64,000 bases of DNA, taken from the NCBI GenBank assembly GCA_006969745.1, contig CP030886.1:2825234-2889233 (forward strand), given 5' to 3'. The DNA is from Cytophagaceae bacterium (GTDB lineage Bacteria > Bacteroidota > Bacteroidia > Cytophagales > Cyclobacteriaceae). Both the position numbers and the translations under genes were made by a program. Shown here in pieces: positions 33,370 through 42,604 of this stretch (within the stretch, counting starts at the first letter, position 1; each line of letters begins with the position of its first letter). The notes under the pieces were generated by a model. The model saw only the letters and a list, made by a program, of their open reading frames with translations, was not told where the DNA came from and searched no databases.

Positions 33370-33702
33370 ATGCGCAATAAACTGATCATATTAACGTTCG
33401 CTCTCGCCATTAGCGGGATGTCTCTCGCTCAGGGAGGAACAGATCCAGTTCAAGATGCGCAAATCAGTATCTATCCTAATCCAGCCATTGAATTCATAGT
33501 AGTGCAAGTAGAAGGTAGCTTTGACAATGCACAATTTGAATTGACTTCAATGATTGGCAACAAGCTTCAGATCAAGCCAGAAGAAGTTGGAATAGGTAAA
33601 TACAAAATTCAAGTGAAAGACTTGGCTTCCGGTTATTACTTCCTAGTTGTAAAGGATGAAGCAAAGAGATTTAAGAAAGCTTACAAATTCTTAAAGCGTT
33701 AA
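33370..33702 (+). CDS. Minimal T9SS C-terminal-domain protein
   Basis: 110 residues, made of a signal peptide (LIILTFALAISGMSLAQ) followed after about ten residues by a complete type A sorting domain: ISIYPNPAIEFIVVQVEG, then GKYKIQVKDLASGYYFLVV and a basic end KKAYKFLKR. There is no cargo domain. The domain targets proteins to the type IX secretion system for export or surface attachment. A stand-alone version may be a small exported protein in its own right or a remnant. The frame is intact and preceded by 227 bases of AT-rich, gene-free DNA. Confidence 0.8.
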   Translation: MRNKLIILTFALAISGMSLAQGGTDPVQDAQISIYPNPAIEFIVVQVEGSFDNAQFELTSMIGNKLQIKPEEVGIGKYKIQVKDLASGYYFLVVKDEAKRFKKAYKFLKR

Positions 33703-33721
33703 ATTTTTCCCCTTTTTTATA

Positions 33722-33755
33722 AAATAAAAAAACCTCCAACTCAATGTTGAAGGTT
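33722..33755 (-). terminator. Rho-independent terminator for the DUF2723 gene
   Basis: On the minus strand AACCT-CAAC and its complement form a stem with one mismatch and loop TTGAG-type, followed by a T-rich run. It lies 28 bases after the stop of the leftward gene and may also cap the convergent T9SS gene. Confidence 0.68.
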
Positions 33756-33782
33756 CGGATTATTGTATTCTGTAAATTAACT

Positions 33783-36755
33783 CTATTCCTGTCTGGCCTG
33801 GAGTTTTGTATAGTAGGTATTGAACAACTCTTCGTAATACGCCGCCTTCTCTCTATCTCCATTTGCACGATAGGCCCTTGCTACCTCATTCAATGAAAGA
33901 ATCTGTCTTTGAAGTTCATTCGTGTCTGTTGTTCCTCCGGTTTCAAAGTAATAGTCAAGATACTGAGTAGCATACGTAGATGTAACTTGAGCAATGTGCT
34001 CAGCTAGCTCCGGCTCACCTACTTGCAACAACATATCAACTTGCTGCATACTGAATATATCATACGGTACAGATTCATCGGGCATTACTTCTAGACACTT
34101 TTTGAGCACAATGGCGGCTCTTTCATAATCATCCTCAGCGATCAAATTCTCAGCTAGCGTGTTAAAAGTAGATCTTGAGTTAAGAACAAATCCCAGGTAA
34201 TCCTGTGTATAGTAAACATCAGGATCATCCAAATTCGTCCATGTGAATTTATTGATCACATTATCATACATGACTTCTGTATTTACAGGATATGAACCAG
34301 CTCGGTCAATCGCGCTTTGAGCAGGTACCACACGATAAGCCATGCCTTCCTGTACCACAAAATTCCTTAGGTCTAAATTAAGCTGCGAAATAGAGGTATT
34401 GTTAAGATAGATAGGTCGCTCCCAATCAGCATTGACCAAAAGATCGAGGAATGCCAGATCTTTCTTTTCGAGTCCTCTTCCCTTTACGCGAATAATCATT
34501 CGATCAACAATGTTGTCATGCATATCCTCTGGCACGATCTTCTTAGCTTTTGTAGTATCTACATCTACAAAGAGCGTTCGTGTAGGAATAGTATTATAAG
34601 TTGTATAGCTATTTACCTGCATCTGAAGTGCTGGATTTTGGTCATTAATGAAGTCCAAAAGGATCTTAGCGTTGATCGCATTGCCTTTCAATTCATCTCT
34701 TTCAAAGACTGGAAGGAAGTCGTTAAAACCACCTTGCTGATATCGCTCAATAGCTAAGCCATATGGGAGCGGGTTTGATTCATACGCTTGCCTTGCCGAC
34801 TGCTGAATATACCAATCAGTATTGTAGTAACTTAACACAAGCACTCGAACGTCGGTACGGAAACCTTCAACTTCCTGAGCGTACCACAATGGAAATGTAT
34901 CATTATCTCCACCGGTAAAAATGATTCCATTTGGTGCGACTGTGGATAGATAGTTTTTAGCGGCATCAACTGAAAAGTATCGATCAGATCGATCGTGATC
35001 GTCCCAATTTTCACTCGCCATCAATACTGGAATGGTAAGACCAATGACAGATGCCAATACTGCTGCAATTTTCTTTTCTTTCGAAATTCCATTAAGGAGA
35101 TCATATAAGAAAAGAACTCCAAAACCAATCCAGATGGTAAACATGTAAAAGGATCCTGCATAAATGTAATCTCGCTCACGCGGCTCTATTGGAGGGGTGT
35201 TTAAGTAAAGCACGATGGCAATACCTGTCATAAAAAACAGAAGTGCTGTAGCTGAGAATAGCTTCACATCCTTTTTATATTGGATGAACATCCCAAAAAG
35301 CCCCAATAAAAGCGGTAATCCAAAATAAATATTCCGTCCTTTATTATTTTCAAGCACGTCTGGTAAATCATCGAAGGCATCGCTTAAACCAACCCAACCG
35401 GCTCCTTGGATATCATGCTCACGTCCGGAGAAGTTCCACATAAAATACCTGAAATACTGGTGTCCAAGCTGATGTACTATGAGGTAATAAAAATTATCTC
35501 CCCAACTCGGTTTTTCACCTTCCCTCAATCCGGTAACCTCGCGGTATTTTCTGACATGGTTGCCAGCAGAGCTATACATCCGTGGAAGTATGGTGGTATG
35601 GTTAGGATCAAAAACCTGAGTAACCTTATAATCCTTGATTACATACTTGTCTTCGCCACGCATGTAAACAGGAGCACCTTGTTTGTTTTCTATTAGATCT
35701 GCTGTGTAGTAAGGACCCTTAAACAAAGGTCTGCTTCCATACTGCTCTCTTTTTAGGTATGAAACGAATGAGATGATTTCTTCAGGGTTATTTTCATCAA
35801 TCGGTGGGTTGTAATTACTTCTAATCACTGCGATGGCATACGAAGAATAACCAATAAGAATAAATGCTAGCGCTAATAGTGATGTATTCAGCACGTATTT
35901 GTTGTGCTTGATGGAGTAGTGAATGCCATACGCCAAACCACCGATCACCAAAATGCCAAAGAAGATGACACCAGACCCAAATGGAAGTCCAAACGAATTC
36001 ACAAAGAAGATTTCGATTTTACCAGCCATGGATGGAAGCCCTGGTATTACACCTTCCAGTACAATTAGTACAATTGCTGCTGAAATCAACATGGTGTAGA
36101 TGATGCCTTTCCGAGTTACATTTTCATAGTACTTAAAATAAACGATGAGCCCAAGTACCGGAATGGCTACAAGGTTCAATAGGTGGACACCGATTGAAAG
36201 TCCCATCATGTAGGCGATCAAGATCAGCCATCGTGCCCGGTCCTGTTCCTCGGACATGTTTTCCCACTTTAAAATGGCCCAGAAGACAAATGAGGTAAAG
36301 AATGCGGACATGCCATATACTTCCGCTTCTACCGCAGAAAACCAGAACGAATCAGAGAATGTACATGCCAATGCACCAACTAAACCTGTGCCCATTATTG
36401 CTATGGTATCAGCGGTAGTTTCTTCACCGGTTTTTACTTTTAATACTCGCTTGGCAAGGTGTGTGATAGACCAGAAAATAAACAAAACGAAAAATGCACT
36501 ACTCATTACACTGAGCATGTTTACCCAAAATGCAACTTGAGTGACGTCATCGCCAGCTAGTAATGAAAACATTCTACCTGTAAGTAAAAAGAAAGGAGCT
36601 CCCGGAGGATGTGGAACCTCAAGTTTATACGAACAGGCGATGAATTCACCTGCGTCCCAAAAACTTGCCGTTGGCTCTACAGTAAGACAGTAAGTGACCA
36701 GCGCGATCAAGAAAGCGATCCATCCGGTAATTATGTTTATTTTTTGGTATCCCAT
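33783..36755 (-). CDS. DUF2723 membrane protein (PMT-like)
   Basis: 990 residues. The N-terminus has the DUF2723 signature: TYCLTVEPTASFWDAGEFIA with PHPPGAPFFLLTGRMFSLLA. About twelve membrane helices occupy residues 10-560, followed by a large non-membrane region (about 570-900) with NGIIFTGGDNDTFPLWYAQE, and a C-terminal helical TPR-like part. The family resembles protein O-mannosyltransferases (GT-C), with the acidic WDAGE loop in the place of the catalytic Asp-Glu. It has been linked to lipid or protein glycosylation in Bacteroidota. It is the only gene in its transcript. Confidence 0.87.
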   Translation of the reverse strand: MGYQKINIITGWIAFLIALVTYCLTVEPTASFWDAGEFIACSYKLEVPHPPGAPFFLLTGRMFSLLAGDDVTQVAFWVNMLSVMSSAFFVLFIFWSITHLAKRVLKVKTGEETTADTIAIMGTGLVGALACTFSDSFWFSAVEAEVYGMSAFFTSFVFWAILKWENMSEEQDRARWLILIAYMMGLSIGVHLLNLVAIPVLGLIVYFKYYENVTRKGIIYTMLISAAIVLIVLEGVIPGLPSMAGKIEIFFVNSFGLPFGSGVIFFGILVIGGLAYGIHYSIKHNKYVLNTSLLALAFILIGYSSYAIAVIRSNYNPPIDENNPEEIISFVSYLKREQYGSRPLFKGPYYTADLIENKQGAPVYMRGEDKYVIKDYKVTQVFDPNHTTILPRMYSSAGNHVRKYREVTGLREGEKPSWGDNFYYLIVHQLGHQYFRYFMWNFSGREHDIQGAGWVGLSDAFDDLPDVLENNKGRNIYFGLPLLLGLFGMFIQYKKDVKLFSATALLFFMTGIAIVLYLNTPPIEPRERDYIYAGSFYMFTIWIGFGVLFLYDLLNGISKEKKIAAVLASVIGLTIPVLMASENWDDHDRSDRYFSVDAAKNYLSTVAPNGIIFTGGDNDTFPLWYAQEVEGFRTDVRVLVLSYYNTDWYIQQSARQAYESNPLPYGLAIERYQQGGFNDFLPVFERDELKGNAINAKILLDFINDQNPALQMQVNSYTTYNTIPTRTLFVDVDTTKAKKIVPEDMHDNIVDRMIIRVKGRGLEKKDLAFLDLLVNADWERPIYLNNTSISQLNLDLRNFVVQEGMAYRVVPAQSAIDRAGSYPVNTEVMYDNVINKFTWTNLDDPDVYYTQDYLGFVLNSRSTFNTLAENLIAEDDYERAAIVLKKCLEVMPDESVPYDIFSMQQVDMLLQVGEPELAEHIAQVTSTYATQYLDYYFETGGTTDTNELQRQILSLNEVARAYRANGDREKAAYYEELFNTYYTKLQARQE

Positions 36756-36927
36756 AGTTGAAAATATGTGAGGGGCGAAATTAGCAATTAACCTGTAGAT
36801 ATCAGGTCTTCTTGCTCGCTGATTTAGAATAACTCGTTGGTTTGCAAGGTTTTGAAAATTCTAATTGGTTGAATGCATGTGTTATACGTCCATTAATGAC
36901 ATTGGGTGGACTTTTTAACATCTTTTA

Positions 36928-37575
36928 TCAATATACAGCAACATAAAAGAATAGCCAGATAATGAAGAACAACACATAAGTGCTTGCGACGATATATGCG
37001 GAAATTTTGAGTTTTTTTCCACTCAAAAAATAAATACCAAGTACTAGGATTGGCCAATATAATAGTTCGAAAATATTAACAGATTTGAGCGGATAATGCC
37101 ATTTTGGAGCGATTTGTGTGTAATCAATCAAATTGATCAATGAAAATGGGTAGAAGGCCATGTAATCGTTGTAGTCTGGGTCAGTGTAAAAAACCGTAAA
37201 CCACAGAACTTTTACTATTTCAGGAAGAAAGAAGAATATTTCGGTGAGCATGACCATTTTCCATAACTGATTGTAATGAAGTCTGTAGCCAAACATGAAA
37301 CATCCGATCCACAAAGCGAGTGTGGTCCAGGTCCACTTCCAGGCCAGGAAAATAGGGACGCTCAAGTATTGAATACCATACAAAATGTCAAAGACCCAGA
37401 TATCTCCTCGTTCATTTAGGACTTCAAACGCAGCGATGGAATCGATTATAAAAATTCGCTTCACAAAAAGTAGTGCGATGTATGTGAGACATATAATGAA
37501 AAACATGCCTGTCCCGTTAAAATCAAACCAGTCTTCAAGAAATTGCTTTCGATACTTACTTAAGCGATTCGTCAT
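36928..37575 (-). CDS. Hypothetical multi-pass membrane protein
   Basis: 215 residues with about six hydrophobic helices: for example near 21-41 (TGMFFIICLTYIALLFVKRI), 59-85, 88-120 and 185-210. Aromatic-rich loops (WFDFNGTG, LHYNQLWKMV) occur. I do not recognise a family. It lies upstream of, and in the same direction as, the DUF2723 gene but 172 bases away. Its start codon is only 15 bases from that of the divergent TPR gene, so the two promoters must overlap the coding sequences. Confidence 0.7.
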   Translation of the reverse strand: MTNRLSKYRKQFLEDWFDFNGTGMFFIICLTYIALLFVKRIFIIDSIAAFEVLNERGDIWVFDILYGIQYLSVPIFLAWKWTWTTLALWIGCFMFGYRLHYNQLWKMVMLTEIFFFLPEIVKVLWFTVFYTDPDYNDYMAFYPFSLINLIDYTQIAPKWHYPLKSVNIFELLYWPILVLGIYFLSGKKLKISAYIVASTYVLFFIIWLFFYVAVY

Positions 37576-37590
37576 TTAGATTTGCGATTG

Positions 37591-38778
37591 ATGCGATTAC
37601 ACGTCAAAAATATCATCATGTGCTCCTTAATCCTACTCTCGGCAGGAGTGTATGCTCAGCGGCAAGAGAATCAGCCGGATGGCGATAGCGTCAGGTATAG
37701 TTTGCTGGTGAATCCGTTTATTCAGATTGAGTCTACAGAGGCGATCAATTCTATGTACAATTTTGAGTTCACCAAAGCTCACAATCACTTTAACTATTTG
37801 CAAAAGAAGTATCCATGGCACCCACTTCCTTATTTGCTCAAAGGATTGAATTATTGGTGGAGAATTGTTCCAAATTACAATAATCAAGAATGGGACAGAG
37901 AATTTCTTGCCTACATGGACACTACAAAATATTTAGCTGAAAATGTCAGGGACAACTACAATGAAATAGAAGGCGCTTTCTTTCTTGCTGCTGCTTATGC
38001 TTTTGAAGGCAGGTTGTATTCCGAGCGACGTGAATACCGAAAAGCTGCTTTAGCCGGAAGTAGATCTCTAAAATATTTGAGAGAATGTCAGGGATATGAA
38101 GAGTATAGCCCGGAGTTATTGTTTGGTGATGCATTATTCAACTACTACGCAGAGTGGATAAGAGAGGAATATCCACTTCTTCGTCCAATCATGGCTTTCT
38201 TTCCAAAGGGGGATAAAGAAAAGGGCATTAGTCAATTGAAAGAGGTGGCCAGAAATGCTTTCTACTCTCGAACTGAAGCACAGTATTATTTAATGCGAAT
38301 CATGTCGAATGAGGAAAATGATATTGTTGGAGCCTTGCAGGTTGCTGAATATTTGAATTCTCAATTTCCAGGAAACGCTTATTTCCATAGATATTATGCC
38401 AGACTTCTTTATCAAGCTGGCAGGTATTCAAAAGTGGAGCAGGTCTCCCTTGAGATATTACAGAAAATTGATAGCATGGAAGTTGGCTATGAGGCCAATA
38501 GCGGAAGATATGCATGCTTTTTTCTTGGACAGGTGCATGGTAATAGAAGGAATCATGAACGGGCTAAAGCGTATTATAAGAAGGGCTTGGATTATGCTGA
38601 GCAAGCCGGAGCCACCGAAATGGGATATTATTTTTATTCTTTGCTGCATCTAGGAAATATTGCGGCAATGGATGGAGAAGAAGAACTAGCTAAAGACTAT
38701 TACAATCGGGTTAAAAAAGCAGCAAAACGAAAGCATCCAGCCCATAAAGCCGCCAGGGATAGATTAAAGAAACTTTAG
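37591..38778 (+). CDS. Exported TPR-repeat protein
   Basis: 395 residues from ATG 37591; an in-frame TTG at 37582 is possible. A signal peptide (VKNIIMCSLILLSAGVYAQ) is followed by helical repeats: FTKAHNHFNYLQKKYPWHPL, ARLLYQAGRYSKVEQVSLEI, GQVHGNRRNHERAKAYYKKG and GEEELAKDYYNRVKKAAKRK. These fit TPR or similar solenoids of a periplasmic scaffold protein. The function is unknown. The stop codon overlaps the stop of the convergent glycosyltransferase by four bases, marking the left border of the polysaccharide locus. Confidence 0.8.
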   Translation: MRLHVKNIIMCSLILLSAGVYAQRQENQPDGDSVRYSLLVNPFIQIESTEAINSMYNFEFTKAHNHFNYLQKKYPWHPLPYLLKGLNYWWRIVPNYNNQEWDREFLAYMDTTKYLAENVRDNYNEIEGAFFLAAAYAFEGRLYSERREYRKAALAGSRSLKYLRECQGYEEYSPELLFGDALFNYYAEWIREEYPLLRPIMAFFPKGDKEKGISQLKEVARNAFYSRTEAQYYLMRIMSNEENDIVGALQVAEYLNSQFPGNAYFHRYYARLLYQAGRYSKVEQVSLEILQKIDSMEVGYEANSGRYACFFLGQVHGNRRNHERAKAYYKKGLDYAEQAGATEMGYYFYSLLHLGNIAAMDGEEELAKDYYNRVKKAAKRKHPAHKAARDRLKKL

Positions 38779-39836
38779 AATTGAAAGGCTCTAAGCCATT
38801 TATCCTTATTGGCTTCAACGCTATATTCTTTAACAACTGTGAGTTTTCCAGCTTTTCCCACTTTGTTTCTCAACTCTTTGTCCTCTACAAGCAGGCTGAT
38901 CTTTTCCACCCATTCTTCGATAGTTCCTGCAAGGAATCCATTTTCCCCGTCATTGATGATGTCAGAGTTTACCCCAACAGGAGACATAATTGTTGGAATT
39001 TCAAGCGCCATATACTGGAGGCCTTTCATAGCACATTTTCCTCTTGTCCATTCATTATCAGGAAGTGGCATTAATCCGATATCTATTTCTGATAAATCGT
39101 GAGCCTCAGTTTCACTTTGCCATCTTACGCATTTAACATTCATGGACGGATGTGAAAATTTCAGGTCACCAATTATCTTGAAATAAACCTTATTTTCAAA
39201 TTTTTGATTGATGACTTCAAGTGCCGGAATTACTGTTTCGAAATGTTTTAGCGTGGAGAAACTACCTGTCCAGCCGATACAAATTGAATCATGTGGATTT
39301 GAATTTTTAACATATTTCTGAAAATCGATAGTGCTTGGAATGATAGAAGTTTCTTCATTATAGGCTTTTGCAAAGTTTCTCAAATATTGATTTCCAACAA
39401 TTACCCGATCTGCAATTGAACATATGATGGCAACTTTATTTGGATTCTTAAGCCTGTTAAAAATTCCTTGATTGGGATTTTCATCATCAAGCCAAATAGC
39501 ATCATCAAAATCATAAATTATATTAACATTTTTTTTCCTGAGCCACTTTTCAAAAAAAGTCCCAAAGAAAAAGGCATCCCGATAGATATAAACAGCATCA
39601 AATTTATTTGCATTCTTTATGCTGATGTATCTTCTCATCAGAGCTTTCAACCCAATCAATATTTTGAGAAACACAGCTTTACTATAAAATATTTGATCTT
39701 CTTTCTCTGAAACTAACAGTGGTGAAAAAGAGCACTGGATTCCATTTGCTTCAAGATGACTAACATACTGCTCATGTCGATATCTCTGACCTGGTGAACG
39801 GTCTTTTCTGTGGAGTATTAGAAATAGCGCTTTCAT
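38775..39836 (-). CDS. Glycosyltransferase, GT4/GT1-like
   Basis: 353 residues from ATG 39836, which overlaps the asnB stop (ATGA). The N-terminal half has LILHRKDRSPGQRYRHEQYV and NIIYDFDDAIWLDD, and the C-terminal half has SICIGWTGSFSTLKHFETVI, KCAMKGLQYMALEIPTIMSP with the nucleotide-sugar-binding Glu nearby and GFLAGTIEEWVEKI. This matches GT-B retaining enzymes. The donor and acceptor are unknown. It forms a two-gene operon with asnB at the left end of the locus. Confidence 0.87.
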   Translation of the reverse strand: MKALFLILHRKDRSPGQRYRHEQYVSHLEANGIQCSFSPLLVSEKEDQIFYSKAVFLKILIGLKALMRRYISIKNANKFDAVYIYRDAFFFGTFFEKWLRKKNVNIIYDFDDAIWLDDENPNQGIFNRLKNPNKVAIICSIADRVIVGNQYLRNFAKAYNEETSIIPSTIDFQKYVKNSNPHDSICIGWTGSFSTLKHFETVIPALEVINQKFENKVYFKIIGDLKFSHPSMNVKCVRWQSETEAHDLSEIDIGLMPLPDNEWTRGKCAMKGLQYMALEIPTIMSPVGVNSDIINDGENGFLAGTIEEWVEKISLLVEDKELRNKVGKAGKLTVVKEYSVEANKDKWLRAFQF

Positions 39837-41686
39837 TCGATCCAACTTTTATACCACCTTTGGAAAATATAAAGTGTCCATATAGTAATGTGAACATCTT
39901 CAGGGTTTTGAGAGTAAAGTTTACTCCTTAAAGACATGACTGTGGGAATTACAAATATCCCTTGTGATTCCAGGTACTCTTCATTAAAAACTAACTCATC
40001 TACTTCGGAACTAAGTTCATTTCTTAACCAATGGAGCATTGGAACTTCAAATCCTTTTTTTGATCTATGATGCAATTCTTTTGGGAGAATATACTCGAAA
40101 GCATCTTGAAGTATACGTTTCCTATAATTTCTCTTGACCTTATAATCTCCCGGTAATGAACGAGCAAATGTGACTAAGTCTTTATCCAAAAAGGGTACTC
40201 GGACCTCCAGACTATTTGCCATAGACATCAAATCTACTTTAGTAAGCATATCTCCAGGTAAGACCAATTGTAAATCTATATCTAGGAATTCATTGATGTC
40301 GAGGGATTCTTTTTGATGTGTTGAATGAAACAAATCTGAAATTGCCACATGATGTTCACCTTGTAATAATTCACCCGGGCTATTGTTAAACGAAGCAAGA
40401 TGCCAATACTTATCAGTTGAACTCATTCTTAAAAGCTCGCCATATTTAGTCAGGCGCCTAGCGGTATTTCCCAGTCGAGAAGATCGTGATTTGGGCAAAA
40501 CTGAGAGTAAAGGATTGATAGATTTTATTAATGCATTGGTCAATGTTCTCTTCTGAGACTTGTGAAAAGCTAAATGTTTGTAATAGCCTCCGAACAATTC
40601 ATCTGCTCCATCTCCTGATAAGGCGACTTTCATTTTGCGACTCACACGCTGAGATAAAATATATGTCGGAATTGCAGATGAGTCTGCAAAAGGTTCGCCT
40701 ATATAGTCTATGACAGCTGGTAAGCTCTCCAGTAAATCATCGTTGGTGAGTGAAAAAGTTGTGTGATTAGTGTTAAATTTCTTAGCGACCGTTTCAGCAA
40801 AATTTGTTTCATCAAAGAAAGAATGATCTCTATATCCTATCGAGAATGTATTGAGGTTAGAGTCAAGCTTAGAGGCTATCGAGACTACAGCTGATGAATC
40901 TGTTCCACCACTTAAAAAAGCCCCCAGCGGCACATCAGCAACCATTCTCCGAGCAACAGATTGCTCTAGCAGTTCCAATGTTTTTTGCTTAGCCTCTTTA
41001 TAGTTTTCTGCAAAAACATCAGGCTTTTCCAAACCCCAATAAGCTTTTTCCTCTATAGATGATTTACCCACTCTCAGCAGATGACCTGGACGCAGTTTTT
41101 TCACACCATTGATCATGCTTTGATTTTGTGGTAGGTATGTCAGCCGAAGGTACCAATGTAGAGCTTGATGATTGATTCTTCTCGGAATAGGGAAGCTCAT
41201 GAGTGCTTTCATTTCGGAACCAAACACAAAAAATTCCTCATTCTTATAATAATGAAGTGGCTTAATGCCCATTCGATCTCTTGCTAAAAGCATCGTTTCT
41301 TCTTTGCTGTCATAAAAAGCAAAAGCAAAAAAGCCATTTAGCTTAGTAAGGCAATTCTCACCTTCGTTGATCAAAAGGTAGAGTAATACCTCGGTGTCCG
41401 AGGTAGAAATGAAGTCTGTATCCAAGCTTTCAGCGAGTTCCTTGTAATTATAGATTTCACCATTAAATACTAAAGTGTATCTGCCGGACTTATCAGACAT
41501 TGGCTGATTTGCTCTTTCTGAAGTGTCAATAATGGATAATCGTGCATGACCTAGTCCAACTGAGTGGTGATGCCAAGTAGCCTGATTATCCGGACCTCTC
41601 AGATTGAGCGTATGAACAGCACTTTCCAAGGATTCTTTCAAATCATGGGCATAGGAATAATTTTTAAAGCCGGTTATACCGCACAT
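39833..41686 (-). CDS. asnB: Asparagine synthase (glutamine-hydrolysing), locus-associated
   Basis: 617 residues. Class II glutamine amidotransferase: catalytic Cys2 in MCGITGF, RLSIIDTSERANQP, VFNGEIYNYKELAE and SDTEVLLYLL. The synthase domain has the PP-loop in GAFLSGGTDSSAVV and ALSGDGADELFGGY. In polysaccharide loci such enzymes often amidate a sugar acid rather than make free asparagine; a UDP-glucuronate-type epimerase nearby fits that idea (inference). Its transcription runs leftward, away from the sugar-nucleotide genes. Confidence 0.93.
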   Translation of the reverse strand: MCGITGFKNYSYAHDLKESLESAVHTLNLRGPDNQATWHHHSVGLGHARLSIIDTSERANQPMSDKSGRYTLVFNGEIYNYKELAESLDTDFISTSDTEVLLYLLINEGENCLTKLNGFFAFAFYDSKEETMLLARDRMGIKPLHYYKNEEFFVFGSEMKALMSFPIPRRINHQALHWYLRLTYLPQNQSMINGVKKLRPGHLLRVGKSSIEEKAYWGLEKPDVFAENYKEAKQKTLELLEQSVARRMVADVPLGAFLSGGTDSSAVVSIASKLDSNLNTFSIGYRDHSFFDETNFAETVAKKFNTNHTTFSLTNDDLLESLPAVIDYIGEPFADSSAIPTYILSQRVSRKMKVALSGDGADELFGGYYKHLAFHKSQKRTLTNALIKSINPLLSVLPKSRSSRLGNTARRLTKYGELLRMSSTDKYWHLASFNNSPGELLQGEHHVAISDLFHSTHQKESLDINEFLDIDLQLVLPGDMLTKVDLMSMANSLEVRVPFLDKDLVTFARSLPGDYKVKRNYRKRILQDAFEYILPKELHHRSKKGFEVPMLHWLRNELSSEVDELVFNEEYLESQGIFVIPTVMSLRSKLYSQNPEDVHITIWTLYIFQRWYKSWIE

Positions 41687-41758
41687 AAGCGCAATCTGTC
41701 GAATTTCAGAGTGCTATGTTAGTATCAATTTGTTTATTTGCTAAAAGAGCATCGATAA

Positions 41759-42580
41759 ATGTCCGTTTTTAAAGGAAAAAATATTGCAATTCTTGGTGGA
41801 TCAGGTACGCTTGGCAGAGCTTTGGTTGGAGAATTAGCCAAAGTTGAGGACAATATTGGAAAAGTAGTTATTTACTCAAGAGATGAAATCAAGCAGCTGG
41901 AAATGATGGATGATTTCCCTGAGGATGACTTTCCATTTCTTGAATTTGTGCTTGGGGACGTTAGGGATGCTGAGCGTTTGGAGGAGGTGTTAAAGGGAAT
42001 TGATTATGTCATCCACGCGGCAGCTATTAAGCATGTGGTCATGGCCGAGAAGAATCCGAAGGAGTGCTGGAAAACCAACGTAAAAGGGACTGAAAATGTA
42101 ATTGAAGCATGTAAGAATAATAATGTAAGTAAAGCATTATTTATATCTACCGACAAAGCGTACGAGCCAATTGGTATCTATGGAAAATCTAAGGCGGAAG
42201 CTGAAAGACTCTTTAATGATGCCAATGCAAGAGGCACATTGTTTTGTATAGTGAGGCTTGGAAATATCATTGGAGCACGAGGTTCTGTGTTTGAAGCATT
42301 TGAGCGACAAAAAAGAACAGGTGTTCTAAAGGTTACACATCCAGAAGCTACTAGATTTTGTATTTCTCAAGAAGCTGCAGCTCAGTTTATTTTAAAATCT
42401 ATGGAATTTCAGGAGGGAGGAACAATGATTCCGGAAATGAATTCCTTCAATGTTCTTGAACTAGCGAAGAAAATAGCTCCTGAATGTAAAATTGAGATTA
42501 TTGGTTTGCGGCCCGGAGATAAATTGCATGAGGAAGTGGAAGGAACACATTCTCTAAATTTTTTTATGGAAAGAATTTGA
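41759..42580 (+). CDS. Nucleotide-sugar 4,6-dehydratase-like SDR (Polysacc_synt_2 family)
   Basis: 273 residues. The Rossmann motif GGSGTLGRALVGEL is followed by VVIYSRDEIKQLEMMDDFPE, GDVRDAERLEEVLKGIDYVI and HAAAIKHVVMAEKNPKECWK; this pattern and STDKAYEPIGIYGKSKAEAE (T-D-K and Y-x3-K) match the PseB/FlaA1/CapE group. It probably acts on UDP-GlcNAc to give a 4-keto-6-deoxy sugar. It is shorter than the typical 330 residues, lacking part of the C-terminal extension. It is 24 bases from the next SDR gene. Confidence 0.85.
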   Translation: MSVFKGKNIAILGGSGTLGRALVGELAKVEDNIGKVVIYSRDEIKQLEMMDDFPEDDFPFLEFVLGDVRDAERLEEVLKGIDYVIHAAAIKHVVMAEKNPKECWKTNVKGTENVIEACKNNNVSKALFISTDKAYEPIGIYGKSKAEAERLFNDANARGTLFCIVRLGNIIGARGSVFEAFERQKRTGVLKVTHPEATRFCISQEAAAQFILKSMEFQEGGTMIPEMNSFNVLELAKKIAPECKIEIIGLRPGDKLHEEVEGTHSLNFFMERI

Positions 42581-42604
42581 ATTTTAAATTACAATAAGAG
42601 CATT

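Noticed and set aside
33370..33702. Pseudogene fragment of a larger T9SS cargo gene
   Set aside because: It has an intact signal peptide joined in frame to the domain, a normal start and no upstream coding remnant, so a small intact gene is more likely, though not proven.
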